Shown: positions 52,666-61,004, counted from the first letter of the stretch. The stretch: DNA of 64,000 bases from Clostridia bacterium (GCA_017508665.1 JAFVYL010000013.1:97727-161726), one strand, 5' to 3'. Notes: generated by a model from the sequence alone, not told the origin. Translations and numbers: made by a program.

Positions 52666-54273
52666 TTAGCTCTCTCCGCCGCTTTCCTGAGCCTGGGAGT
52701 AGGATGCGTAGTAAGAAAGAAGTGCATCGTTGATTTCCTTTTCGGTAATCTCACCCTCGTGGTCACCGTAGTTTTCGGCAATATAATCAACCATGTTTTC
52801 CCTAACGCTCTCATCAATATTAATATCGTTCTCTTCAAGAGCCTTGTCAAGGTCGGCCTGTACTGCTTCCTTGTATTCTTCTTCGGTCTCAAAGTCGGAT
52901 TTATTGTGAGAAAGAGCATCGGTTACACCGCCCTTTACACTCTCGTAGAGTGCATCTGCCTCTTCATCAAAGTTTTCGGAACCGTGCATAACCGAAAGTG
53001 ATATCTTGGTGAAAGAGGTAACGATAGGCTGTGATCTTTCGTACTCGTTAAGACGCGCGAGAATTAGGTCTGCGCTCGTCTTACCGCTCTCGTCCTTATC
53101 GGTGAGAAGATCTCTCATGACGTCGTGCTCACTGTTGTTGAAGGAGTCCCAAAGGTTTCTGTCACACATGATGAAGTAAACGTCAACTACTACATCGAGG
53201 TCCTCGTCAATCGTTTCCTCTGTGCTGGTAGCAAACATATGCATAGCGTCATCTACGAGCGCGTCTGTTGCTCCTGTGAGTCCGTGAGGTATCTTATCCT
53301 CAAGCATAGCCGTTGACATACCTCTCATTACGTCGGCAACGAGCTTACCTACGAGATCGTCATCTCCGATGTCTGCGACGATTTTGTCAATAGCTGCTCT
53401 CTCGTCCTCGTCAGGGTGCTTCCAATCAAATTCACCGTCTGCAAGGGGTACTACGTCTGCGGCAATCTTGATAACGCCGACACACTTCTCACCCATATAC
53501 ATCTTCTCGCCGTCAATGGTAACGGTGATCATATCCTTGTAGAGATCTCCGCCGCCCAGCTTGTTAACAAGCTCGAACATAGGATTGCTCGCGAGGTCGT
53601 CTATAAGATTAGCATAAGCGTTGTAAATGTAGGTGTTGGGCTCTTCCGTATCTTCGATAAGAGGAGCTCTTGCCTCTGTCGCAACGTTGCAAAGTCCCGC
53701 GATGGGGAATATCATTACAGCCGCGATTATAACTCCCTGTGCAAGTCCTACTGCAGCACCGAATACGGTAGAGAAGAAGCCCTTGCCATAGCTGATAGCA
53801 CCTGTGAGTCCCGCAAGGAGAGTGTAGATCACGAATGAAACTACCTTAAGTATGTGGAAAATAAGAATGAAGAGTAAGGGAGATGCCACTACGGTAACTA
53901 TCATCATAGCAAAGATAGTTGCGGTTTTTGAATCAACCTCCGAGAGAATCATTCTTACCGCTTCAGGCATCGAGCCTACAATGTCGGGGGAGAAACTGTC
54001 GAGCACCTGATCGATGGTGTCAGCGCCTCCGTTTGTAGCACTTGCCGAAACATCAATTATAAAGCCGGATAACCACTTCACCGCAAGGAGCGAGAGCACT
54101 GCAGACGCGCCTACCGTGAAAAGTCTGATTACCGATTTGGAAAAACCTCTTTTCGCACCGAAGAATAAGCCGAGCAAGGCATAAATTGCAACCAGCGCGA
54201 ACAGACCTATCGAAATATATGAGCCGATATTGCCTTTTGCTATAGCGGCGTTTATATAATCGAGAATAAACAT
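52666..54273 (-). CDS. CvpA-family membrane protein with long C-terminal domain
   Basis: 535 residues, far longer than typical CvpA (about 160-200). N-terminal CvpA-like part: IGLFALVAIYALLGLFFGAKRGFSKSVIRLF and following helices to about residue 200 (KGFFSTVFGAAVGLAQGVIIAAVMIFPIAGL). The acidic soluble remainder has many Asp/Glu-rich helices (DEDERAAIDKIVADIGDDD, EKEINDALLSYYASYSQ). CvpA-like proteins are linked to envelope stress and colicin V production; mechanism unknown. AAAGGACC before ATG 54273, promoter at 54308-54336. Confidence 0.8.
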   Translation of the reverse strand: MFILDYINAAIAKGNIGSYISIGLFALVAIYALLGLFFGAKRGFSKSVIRLFTVGASAVLSLLAVKWLSGFIIDVSASATNGGADTIDQVLDSFSPDIVGSMPEAVRMILSEVDSKTATIFAMMIVTVVASPLLFILIFHILKVVSFVIYTLLAGLTGAISYGKGFFSTVFGAAVGLAQGVIIAAVMIFPIAGLCNVATEARAPLIEDTEEPNTYIYNAYANLIDDLASNPMFELVNKLGGGDLYKDMITVTIDGEKMYMGEKCVGVIKIAADVVPLADGEFDWKHPDEDERAAIDKIVADIGDDDLVGKLVADVMRGMSTAMLEDKIPHGLTGATDALVDDAMHMFATSTEETIDEDLDVVVDVYFIMCDRNLWDSFNNSEHDVMRDLLTDKDESGKTSADLILARLNEYERSQPIVTSFTKISLSVMHGSENFDEEADALYESVKGGVTDALSHNKSDFETEEEYKEAVQADLDKALEENDINIDESVRENMVDYIAENYGDHEGEITEKEINDALLSYYASYSQAQESGGES

Positions 54274-54307
54274 AGCACGGTCCTTTCAAAATTAGTATAG
54301 TAATATA

Positions 54308-54336
54308 ATGATACTATATTTTAAGCGTAAAGTCAA
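54308..54336 (-). promoter_or_regulatory. promoter of the CvpA-like gene
   Basis: On the minus strand TTGACT (54336-54331), 17 nt, TATCAT (54313-54308), 35 bp before the start. Confidence 0.6.
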
Positions 54337-54394
54337 GAGATTTATTGATTTTGTGCGCATTTTTATTTATAACGCGGATTTGCCGTGTCGGAAT

Positions 54395-54462
54395 AAAGAA
54401 AAAAGCGGGCAATTTTATTGCCCACCAAAAATAATTTTACCACAGATCAACATCCTTGTCAA
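54395..54462 (-). promoter_or_regulatory. promoter running directly into a terminator
   Basis: On the minus strand a consensus promoter TTGACA (54462-54457), 17 nt, TAAAAT (54439-54434) would start RNA near 54427. A terminator hairpin follows at once: TTGCCC (54423-54418 read in reverse) with GGGCAA (54412-54407), then a TTTTTTCTTT tract to 54395. Any RNA would be about 30-35 nt. It is upstream of the separate CvpA promoter, so it is not needed for that gene. It may be a tiny RNA, an attenuator or an insulating element. Confidence 0.55.
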
Positions 54463-54552
54463 TAGATTTTCGGATATTTGAAAGCCGTTGTATACATATT
54501 TTACACTTTGTACATAACTTATAAAAAAATCAAATAAATTTCAAAAAAAGTG

Positions 54553-54581
54553 TTTACAATTCACAAAATATATGCTATAAT
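54553..54581 (+). promoter_or_regulatory. extended -10 promoter of hpf
   Basis: TTTACA (54553-54558), 17 nt, TATAAT (54576-54581), with TG one base ahead of the -10 (TGC-TATAAT). Start near 54588. The stretch 54463-54552 is AT-rich without other signals. Confidence 0.75.
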
Positions 54582-54587
54582 GATAGT

Positions 54588-54707
54588 GCAAGAGGGGGAA
54601 CACCCCGATACAATCTGATATTATCTTTGATATCGTGGGCACGGTGGGATTCCTCGTTTTGTATTCCACACGAAAGGAAGCTCTCAGTCGAGAGCTGGTA
54701 AGACGGT
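54588..54707 (+). promoter_or_regulatory. structured hpf leader, SD separated from start by a hairpin
   Basis: The 120-nt leader can form several hairpins: GGGG..CCCC near 54593-54605, TTCCTCGT with ACGA..AGGAA (about 54651-54680), and a perfect AGCTCTC-AGTC-GAGAGCT (54680-54697) just before the start. No normal ribosome binding site lies within 4-12 nt of ATG 54708; the only good one, AAAGGA, is on the far side of the last hairpin. Folding that hairpin would bring AAAGGA about 11 nt from the ATG, whereas the preceding hairpin would hide it. A translational switch is possible. No known riboswitch was recognised. Confidence 0.5.
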
Positions 54708-55232
54708 ATGAAGATTACGATTTACGGAAAACAGATGACGGTCCGTGATTCACTCAAGGTTGCGGTTGAAAAGAAGCTTCTGAAGTTTGATAAATTCTTC
54801 GGAGAAGACACCGAGGCCTTTGTAACCTGTAAGGTTAGAAAAGGAGTGAAAATAATCGAAATTACCGTAAACTACGGAGGTACGACCTTCAGATGCGAAG
54901 AGGAGAGCGATACCTTCATTACGGCTCTTGATAGGGCGGTCGAGGGCCTCGAAAGACAGATCAGAAAGAATAAGACCAGACTTGAAAAAAGAGTCAAAAC
55001 AAACGCCTTTGTTATTACCGAGGAGGATGACGACGAGTATGTTGAGGAGGGGGACTTTGAGATCAGAGTCAAGACCTTCCCATTCAAGCCGATGACGGCA
55101 GAGGAAGCAATTCTGCAGATGAATCTTATCGGTCATTCCTTCTATGCTTTTACAGATGCCGATACCGGGGAGGTATGCGTTGTGTATAAGCGTAAGGAAG
55201 GCAGCTACGGTCTTATCGTTCCGGAGAGGTAA
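54708..55232 (+). CDS. hpf: ribosome hibernation promoting factor, long form
   Basis: 174 residues. N-terminal HPF/RaiA domain (1-about 100: KITIYGKQMTVRDSLKVAVEKKLLKFDKFF, ITVNYGGTTFRCEEES, FITALDRAVEGLERQIRKNKTRL), an acidic linker (TEEDDDEYVEEGD) and the C-terminal dimerisation domain (RVKTFPFKPMTAEEAILQMNLIGHSFYAFTDADTGEVCVVYKRKEGSYGLI). The long form dimerises 70S ribosomes into 100S particles in stationary phase. It sits directly upstream of a long structured noncoding region. Confidence 0.96.
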   Translation: MKITIYGKQMTVRDSLKVAVEKKLLKFDKFFGEDTEAFVTCKVRKGVKIIEITVNYGGTTFRCEEESDTFITALDRAVEGLERQIRKNKTRLEKRVKTNAFVITEEDDDEYVEEGDFEIRVKTFPFKPMTAEEAILQMNLIGHSFYAFTDADTGEVCVVYKRKEGSYGLIVPER

Positions 55233-55244
55233 CCTTGAAAAAAC

Positions 55245-55777
55245 TTTTGAAACACCGGGAATGATGCCCCGGAGAAAGGCGGGCTAAACCAATGTTCTGA
55301 ACTTCTACCCGTGACGTTATATTATGTCACCCGTTGTTATTCACCACATAGGAAACCCAAAAAACAATACCGCAAATATATTTTCACAGCATTATATAGA
55401 TTTCGGTAAACGGAGTTAATTTTATGGACCGAAAATAAGACATCGCCCATAAGAAAGGGCTCGTGTTGTGTTAAAGTCGCGTAAGGTATAGGTTGGGCAG
55501 ATTGCGGCAGCCCGTTTCCCGGACAGAAGCCGGCGGTAATCTGCAGGTAGGACCTGATGCTAAACGCGGAAGAGGCAGTAAGCAATTCGGATATCTATCT
55601 TAGTGAAGGATAGTTTCCGTCGATAAATAAAAGGTATAAGCCAATGTACGATTGAGGTAATGCGTGTTGAGTATTATAGTAACACGTTGTAATTTGAAAT
55701 CTACAATTGAATAAAAGTGAAGCACAATCTTTATTAAGATTGATAAAAGGGTCGCCCGTTATGAGCGACCCTTGTTT
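55245..55777 (+). ncRNA. candidate structured noncoding RNA downstream of hpf
   Basis: The 540 bp between hpf and the convergent rnc gene has no plausible ORF and many perfect stems: CCGGG/CCCGG (55255-55272), GTGAC/GTCAC (55311-55330), TTTCGGT/ACCGAAA (55401-55434), GCCC/GGGC (55445-55460), GCAGATT/AATCTGC (55497-55544) enclosing CCGG/CCGG, CAGGT/ACCTG (55544-55556), CTATCTT/AAGGATAG (55595-55613), GCGTGTT/AACACGT (55662-55687) and CAATCTT/AAGATTG (55725-55742). It ends in a strong terminator. ACGGA (55410-55414) could also pair with TCCGT (55616-55620) to close the core. It is not RNase P RNA, tmRNA, SRP or 6S RNA by their conserved blocks. Position beside hpf/raiA suggests the raiA-associated RNA class, which I cannot confirm by sequence. 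Confidence 0.6.
55749..55777. terminator. bidirectional terminator between the ncRNA and rnc
   Basis: GGGTCGC (55749-55755) pairs with GCGACCC (55765-55771), followed by TTGTTTTATTTT on the plus strand. On the minus strand the same hairpin is followed by TTTTATC and serves the RNase III gene. Confidence 0.85.
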
Positions 55778-57015
55778 TATTTTGCCTTAGCCGGCATCTT
55801 GCCGGGATTCTTTTTCGGTACGGGCTTCTTTGTGACCCTCTTTTTTGCCGCAGAGCTTCTGCCGGACTGAGAGGAGTGGATCTGTTGCTTTTTCTTGCCG
55901 ATGCCTATCTTTTCGGCAACAAGTCTTCCGGCGGATTCGCGTGCTTCCGTCCTGGTAGCTCCTGTTCCTATAGCTGATTCACCGGCAAAGTAACATTCTA
56001 CCGCATACTCGGTTTTTTGTCCGTTGCGCCTTTCTCCGAGATCCTTGAAGGCGGGGGAGGACTTCTTGTTAGACGTAGCGTAGTTTTTTAATAGCACCGC
56101 TGAGGATGTCTGCTTTGTCACCTTAGCTGCAGTAGCTGAGCTCTCTGCCACTTTTGCAGTGATGTTTTCCGCTGTATTTGCTACGGGCACGCTCTCATCC
56201 TTTTTGTTCTTAGTTGCCGGTTTATCCTCATTTTTGACAACTTTATTTTGCAAATTCTGCTCATTATGAGCCATAAGCACCTTTAAGGCATCCTCTGCCG
56301 CCGCCGCATCTGCCAGCTTGAAATTCTTGCCGATGCCACGTCCTACAAGCTTGTCGCCAATGTAGCATGCTCGCATATACGTTTTCTTGTGATCGGGGCC
56401 GTCTTCGGAGATGGTCTCATATCTTGGTGGAGGCAGCCTTCGCTTTTTATCCGCGCACCACTCCTGCAGGGCGTTCTTTGCGCTTTGAGCTATTTTCTGT
56501 CTGCTTGTATAGACCGACATATCGAGCATTCCCGATACCGCATCTATGACCGCGCGTATGCTCATGTCAGAATCAATGAATATTGCGCCGACAATGCTTT
56601 CGAACAGGTCTTCCATTACAGACGGCTCGTTTTGTATGCCGAGCTTTGCGTCTCCCTCACCCATAAGCAGATGCTTTTCAAGGCCGAGTGCCTTCATACT
56701 CTTTGACAGATTCTGCTTATCCGAGAGCTTGGATTTGATATTGGAGAAATCTCCTTCGCCAAGCTCGGTCTTGATGCCGTGCTCGTACCGTTCGGTGCAT
56801 TCCTTAAGAAGAAATGAGATAATAGACAGAGACAGGACTCCGTCACCGAAAAATTCGAGCACCTCATTGGAGTGATACTTGACCTTTACGCTCGGGTTGA
56901 TCTCGTTACAAAAGCTCGTTCTTGTAAACGCCTGTATCAGAAGAGATTTATCCTTAAAGGTGTAATTGATCTTTTTCTCAATTTCCTTTACGTTGAGTTC
57001 GCTTGCCTTTTTCAT
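55777..57015 (-). CDS. rnc: ribonuclease III with two dsRNA-binding domains
   Basis: 412 residues, against about 230 for usual bacterial RNase III. The catalytic domain (about 8-165) keeps all acidic residues: E51, E54 and D58 in SNEVLEFFGDGVL, D136 and E139 in EDLFESIVGAIFID. A first dsRBD (178-248, KNALQEWCADKKRRLPPPRYE to AAAAEDAL), an Ala/Lys/Thr linker (250-303), a second dsRBD (304-372, LLKNYATSNKKSSPAFKDL to EARESAGRLVAEKI) and a basic tail (373-412) follow. Start at ATG 57015 behind AAAGGAAC, not the open frame to 57216. Promoter at 57046-57074. Cuts double-stranded RNA in rRNA and mRNA processing. Confidence 0.92.
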   Translation of the reverse strand: MKKASELNVKEIEKKINYTFKDKSLLIQAFTRTSFCNEINPSVKVKYHSNEVLEFFGDGVLSLSIISFLLKECTERYEHGIKTELGEGDFSNIKSKLSDKQNLSKSMKALGLEKHLLMGEGDAKLGIQNEPSVMEDLFESIVGAIFIDSDMSIRAVIDAVSGMLDMSVYTSRQKIAQSAKNALQEWCADKKRRLPPPRYETISEDGPDHKKTYMRACYIGDKLVGRGIGKNFKLADAAAAEDALKVLMAHNEQNLQNKVVKNEDKPATKNKKDESVPVANTAENITAKVAESSATAAKVTKQTSSAVLLKNYATSNKKSSPAFKDLGERRNGQKTEYAVECYFAGESAIGTGATRTEARESAGRLVAEKIGIGKKKQQIHSSQSGRSSAAKKRVTKKPVPKKNPGKMPAKAK

Positions 57016-57045
57016 ACCGTTCCTTTCGTTTTTTAATACGCTAAT

Positions 57046-57074
57046 ATTATACACATCGGTATCCCGTATGTCAA
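57046..57074 (-). promoter_or_regulatory. consensus promoter of rnc
   Basis: On the minus strand TTGACA (57074-57069), 17 nt, TATAAT (57051-57046). Confidence 0.8.
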
Positions 57075-57115
57075 GTAATGCGCGAAATAAAAACCTCTCT
57101 ATGCGCGCTAAAAGG

Positions 57116-57144
57116 TTGACAAAATATATTTTTGGTGATATTAT
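57116..57144 (+). promoter_or_regulatory. promoter of prfC
   Basis: TTGACA (57116-57121), 17 nt, TATTAT (57139-57144), 54 bp before the prfC start. Confidence 0.75.
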
Positions 57145-57197
57145 ATAATAGCTATAATATGCGCCAACGTGCGCAAGAGTTACGAAAAGGAATAAAT

Positions 57198-58796
57198 ATG
57201 TCTGAATTAACCTCACAGATTAAAAGAAGGCGTACCTTCGCCATCATATCTCACCCCGACGCGGGTAAAACGACTCTTACCGAAAAGTTTCTCCTTTACG
57301 GAGGGGCGATCCAGTCCGCAGGCTCGGTAAAAGGAAAGCAGTCGGACAAGCATGCGGTATCCGACTGGATGGATATCGAGAAGCAGAGAGGTATATCCAT
57401 TACCTCGTCGGTTCTTCAGTTTGAATATGACGGATATTGCATAAACATACTTGATACACCCGGTCACCAGGATTTCTCCGAGGACACCTACCGTACGCTT
57501 ATGGCAGCTGACAGCGCGGTCATGGTAATAGACGCGGCAAAGGGTATCGAGCCCCAGACCAGAAAGCTCTTTAAGGTCTGCGCTATGCGTGACATTCCGA
57601 TCTTCACATTTATAAACAAGCTTGACCGAGAGGCGAGAGATCCTTTCGATCTTCTTGACGAGCTCGAGAGAGAATTCGGAATCAACACATATCCTATGAA
57701 CTGGCCAATCGGATGCGGTCAGAAGTTCAAGGGCGTGTATGACAGAGAGGCAAGACAGATACTCTCCTTTGACAACGCGCACCGCGGACGTGAGCTTATA
57801 CACGGGATCAAGTGCGAAATATCGGATACGGAAAAACTGGATGAGCTTATAGGTGAGTCGCTCCGCGAGGAGCTTGTAGAGCAGGTTGAGCTTATTGATG
57901 GTGCAAGTGCCGACTTTGATCTCGATGCTATCAGACACGGTAAGCTCTCTCCCGTATTCTTCGGCTCTGCTCTCAACAACTTCGGTATAGAGCCGTTCCT
58001 TGAGCACTTCCTCAAGATGACCACCTCGCCGCTTCCCCGTGTGGCAGAGGGGAGGGAGATCGATCCGTTTGACGAGAACTTCACCGCTTTTGTGTTCAAA
58101 ATACAGGCTAACATGAACAAGGCGCACCGAGACAGAATTGCCTTCATGCGTATTTGCTCCGGCAAATTTGAGCGCGGTAAGGATTACTATCACGTTCAGG
58201 GAAATAAATCATTCAGACTTTCTCAGCCTCAGCAGATGATGGCTGACGAGAGAGCAGTCATAGACGAAGCCTATGCGGGTGATATTATCGGAGTTTTTGA
58301 CCCCGGTATCTTCTCCATAGGCGATACGATATGCGAGAAGGGTGAGAAGGTAAAATTCGAGGGTATCCCCACCTTTGCTCCCGAGCACTTTGCGATGGTT
58401 GAGCAGGTTGACTCAATGAAGCGTAAGCAGTTTGCAAAGGGTATGAACCAGATCGCTCAAGAGGGTGCGATACAGATATTCTTTGAGCCTAACTCAGGTC
58501 TTGAAAGAGTTATCGTCGGAGTAGTCGGTGTGCTTCAGTTTGAGGTGCTCGAGCACAGACTCAAGAGCGAATATGGCTGTGATCTTCGCCGTACGAATCT
58601 TGCGTATCAGCAGATAAGATGGATAGAGAACGAGGGACTCGACCCCAAGACACTCAAGCTTTCTCACGACACAAAATGTGTCACCGATTTCAGAGGAAAG
58701 AACCTTCTGCTCTTCACGAGTGAGTGGAGTATCCGCTGGGTGCTTGAGGATAATCCTCATCTCAAACTTGCGGAATTCAGCAAGAATGAGGTTTAA
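57198..58796 (+). CDS. prfC: peptide chain release factor 3
   Basis: 532-residue translational GTPase recycling RF1/RF2 from the ribosome. P-loop ISHPDAGKTTLTEK (H19-T26 region), DTPGHQDFSEDTYR, FINKLDREARDP and the RF3-type MNWPIGCGQKFKGVYDR are seen; the C-terminal LERVIVGVVGVLQFEVLEHRL is typical. ATG 57198 follows AAAAGGAA; an upstream in-frame ATG lies inside the promoter. Ends 58 bp before trmB. Confidence 0.97.
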   Translation: MSELTSQIKRRRTFAIISHPDAGKTTLTEKFLLYGGAIQSAGSVKGKQSDKHAVSDWMDIEKQRGISITSSVLQFEYDGYCINILDTPGHQDFSEDTYRTLMAADSAVMVIDAAKGIEPQTRKLFKVCAMRDIPIFTFINKLDREARDPFDLLDELEREFGINTYPMNWPIGCGQKFKGVYDREARQILSFDNAHRGRELIHGIKCEISDTEKLDELIGESLREELVEQVELIDGASADFDLDAIRHGKLSPVFFGSALNNFGIEPFLEHFLKMTTSPLPRVAEGREIDPFDENFTAFVFKIQANMNKAHRDRIAFMRICSGKFERGKDYYHVQGNKSFRLSQPQQMMADERAVIDEAYAGDIIGVFDPGIFSIGDTICEKGEKVKFEGIPTFAPEHFAMVEQVDSMKRKQFAKGMNQIAQEGAIQIFFEPNSGLERVIVGVVGVLQFEVLEHRLKSEYGCDLRRTNLAYQQIRWIENEGLDPKTLKLSHDTKCVTDFRGKNLLLFTSEWSIRWVLEDNPHLKLAEFSKNEV

Positions 58797-58854
58797 TTCA
58801 AACAAAAGTTGTCAAAAAAGACATTAACCATATCGAAAGCAAGGAGCTTGACCG

Positions 58855-59571
58855 ATGAGAATGAGAAAAAAGAAGCACGGTGAGGAGAGACTCACGCGAT
58901 GCTCCGAGTATTTATATAACCATGAGGGGGCGCCGCTTACCTCTCCGTCTGAGGCGGTTTTCGGTGAGGATAGACCCGTATATCTCGAAATAGGTGCGGG
59001 AAAGGGCGGATTTGCCGTTGGTATGACCGCACAGCATCCGGACGTGGCTTACTTTGCTATGGAAAAGGTTACAGATTGTGTGGTCCTTGCGGCAGAAAGA
59101 GCTAAGGATGCGGGTACGGATAAGCTCAGATTTATCATAGATACCGCGGACAACCTTACTAAAATTTTCGCAAAGGGGAGTGTCGATGCGATCTTCCTTA
59201 ATTTCTCAGACCCTTGGAGTAAGAAGGGATATGCCAAGCGCAGACTCACACATGCACGCTATTTGGCGGTATATATGGAGCTGCTGAAGGATGGCGGTAT
59301 CCTTCGCTTCAAGACCGATAACGTCGGACTGTTCGATTTTTCTCTTGAGCAATTAGCCGAGGTGGGACTTCCGCTTAACAAAATTACTCGTGACCTGCAC
59401 GCGTCCGAATGGAACGAGGGCAACGTAGTCACCGAGTACGAGGCGGCATTTTCGTCTCAGGGTGTTAAAATCAATATGGTTGAGGTGGTGAAGCCTTCCG
59501 GATTCTCACTGCCTATTCCTGACGATCTGAAGGCGGACAGAATTACTTATTTCACGAAAACAGGGAACTGA
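58855..59571 (+). CDS. trmB: tRNA (guanine-N7-)-methyltransferase
   Basis: 238 residues: SAM loop YLEIGAGKGGFAVGMTAQHP, acidic FAMEKVTDCVVLA and the TrmB mark NFSDPWSKKGYAKRRLTH with the catalytic Asp. Methylates G46 of tRNA. AAGGAGC sits nine bases upstream. One base separates it from the following RadC-like gene. Confidence 0.95.
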   Translation: MRMRKKKHGEERLTRCSEYLYNHEGAPLTSPSEAVFGEDRPVYLEIGAGKGGFAVGMTAQHPDVAYFAMEKVTDCVVLAAERAKDAGTDKLRFIIDTADNLTKIFAKGSVDAIFLNFSDPWSKKGYAKRRLTHARYLAVYMELLKDGGILRFKTDNVGLFDFSLEQLAEVGLPLNKITRDLHASEWNEGNVVTEYEAAFSSQGVKINMVEVVKPSGFSLPIPDDLKADRITYFTKTGN

Positions 59572-59572
59572 T

Positions 59573-60334
59573 ATGTACATTGAAGATAAGGACATCCACA
59601 AGGGTCACAGAGCCAGGATGAAGAGCAAGCTCGAAAACTACGGCATGTGTATATTCGATACCTATGAGCTACTCGAAATGCTGCTTTACTACGTGATACC
59701 TTATAAGGATACAAACCCAATAGCCAAGCGTTTGCTTGCCACATTCGGCTCGCTTGACGGAGTTTTGAATGCCGCGATTTCCGAGCTTGCCGAGGTTGAC
59801 GGAATAGGTGATAGATGCGCTGAGTTCATTTCTTTGGCTGGTCGTGCTGTAGTAGAGGATATCGCGCTTGAGCATAGGTGTGCTGTGCGCATTTTCAACG
59901 ATTATAACGACACGGGTCGCTTCCTTACCTCTTATTTTGAGGAAAACGGCGGCACTGCATGTATGCTGTTGCTTGACAGTGCTATGCGACTGATCGAGGT
60001 GGCGGACATTCCTGTCGAGGACTTCGGTTCTGCTGCTGTAAAGCCGAGATACTTCGTTGATGCCGCAATTTCATCGGGAGCATCCGTGGTTATTATTGCT
60101 CACAGAACTCACAGTCTGCTGTATTTCTCCGACGCGGCTATCGCTACGGATAAGCTTATAAAATCCGAGCTCTCAAATATCGGCGTAACAGTAGCCGAGC
60201 ATTACATTGTAAGCGGTAAGGATTATTCCGGACTCAGACCGAACTTCGCTTTCGGGGCATCCGATTGCACTCCGGAGCTGAAGATGTTTTACGAGAGTGT
60301 TCCCGAGCATCTGGGAGGTTATCATGAGAAATAA
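59573..60334 (+). CDS. RadC/MPN-family protein with altered metal motif
   Basis: 253 residues: helical N-terminus with HhH-like region (KGHRARMKSKLENYGM, LLEMLLYYVIPYKDTNPIAKRLL, LAEVDGIGDRCAEFI), then a MPN/JAB-like domain. Where active RadC proteins have HxHPSG and a later Asp, this has H177-R-T-H180-SLLYFSD, with the spacing changed and PSG missing. Metal binding is therefore doubtful. It overlaps by 11 bp a second, intact copy, with which it may work. RadC/UPF0758 function is unknown despite its old DNA-repair name. Confidence 0.88.
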   Translation: MYIEDKDIHKGHRARMKSKLENYGMCIFDTYELLEMLLYYVIPYKDTNPIAKRLLATFGSLDGVLNAAISELAEVDGIGDRCAEFISLAGRAVVEDIALEHRCAVRIFNDYNDTGRFLTSYFEENGGTACMLLLDSAMRLIEVADIPVEDFGSAAVKPRYFVDAAISSGASVVIIAHRTHSLLYFSDAAIATDKLIKSELSNIGVTVAEHYIVSGKDYSGLRPNFAFGASDCTPELKMFYESVPEHLGGYHEK

Positions 60335-60980
60335 ACTTGGACTTCCCGATATGCTCACGTTTGATACAAGATCCTCATTCGAGAAGCTTCTCGCCTTTCA
60401 TTTGGGAAATGAAAAGAGCAGGGAATGCATGGACAAGCTTCTCGGCAGATATGGCTCACTTTCCACCGTGTTCTCCGCAAGCGAGGATGAAATATGCCGC
60501 GTTGCCGGAGTCGGTATGAGCACAGCTCTTTTGATAAAGCTCGTTGCTTACGTCAATTCGCGAAGAATAACCGATAAGTTTGAGTTCGGACGTGTTCACA
60601 CGGAGCTTGAGTTGCGTGAATACATTGGCGCACTGTTTCTCGGCACGTCCGTGGAGAGCGTGTACGTGATATTGCTTGACAATAACGGCAGGACAGTACA
60701 TGCCGAGCATGTAAGCGACGGTATCGTAAATGCTTCGGACGTGTTACCGAGAAAAATACTTGAATGTGCCAAGAAGAGAAAGGCAACTCAGATCATAGTA
60801 GCTCACAGTCACCCAAAGGGGACGGTTTCTCCTTCAAAGGACGACATAATTACCACGGGTCGGCTGATAAATATGTTTTCAAGTGTAGGAGTTAAGCTCC
60901 GCGCACACTATATAGTCAGCGACGGTGAGATCGGCAAAGTAGATCTCGATATGCTCTACGGCTCGGATTTCCGCTCCTGA
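60324..60980 (+). CDS. RadC/MPN-family protein with intact JAMM-like motif
   Basis: 218 residues from ATG 60324 (GGGAGG five bases upstream). It carries the N-terminal HhH region (SFEKLLAFHLGNEKSREC, EDEICRVAGVGMSTALLIKL) and a MPN domain with H161-S-H163-PKGTVSPSKD-D174, the same spacing as the metal site of RadC. It shares layout with the preceding gene, so the two arose by tandem duplication and divergence or keep a partner relation like inactive/active MPN pairs elsewhere. Function unknown. Confidence 0.9.
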   Translation: MRNKLGLPDMLTFDTRSSFEKLLAFHLGNEKSRECMDKLLGRYGSLSTVFSASEDEICRVAGVGMSTALLIKLVAYVNSRRITDKFEFGRVHTELELREYIGALFLGTSVESVYVILLDNNGRTVHAEHVSDGIVNASDVLPRKILECAKKRKATQIIVAHSHPKGTVSPSKDDIITTGRLINMFSSVGVKLRAHYIVSDGEIGKVDLDMLYGSDFRS

Positions 60981-61004
60981 TTTTGACCCTGAGAAAGGAG
61001 ATAT

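Noticed and set aside
55245..55777. RNase P RNA, tmRNA, SRP RNA or 6S RNA for the structured region
   Set aside because: The conserved blocks of each (for example GAGGAAAGTCC of RNase P, the tRNA-like ends of tmRNA) are not present.
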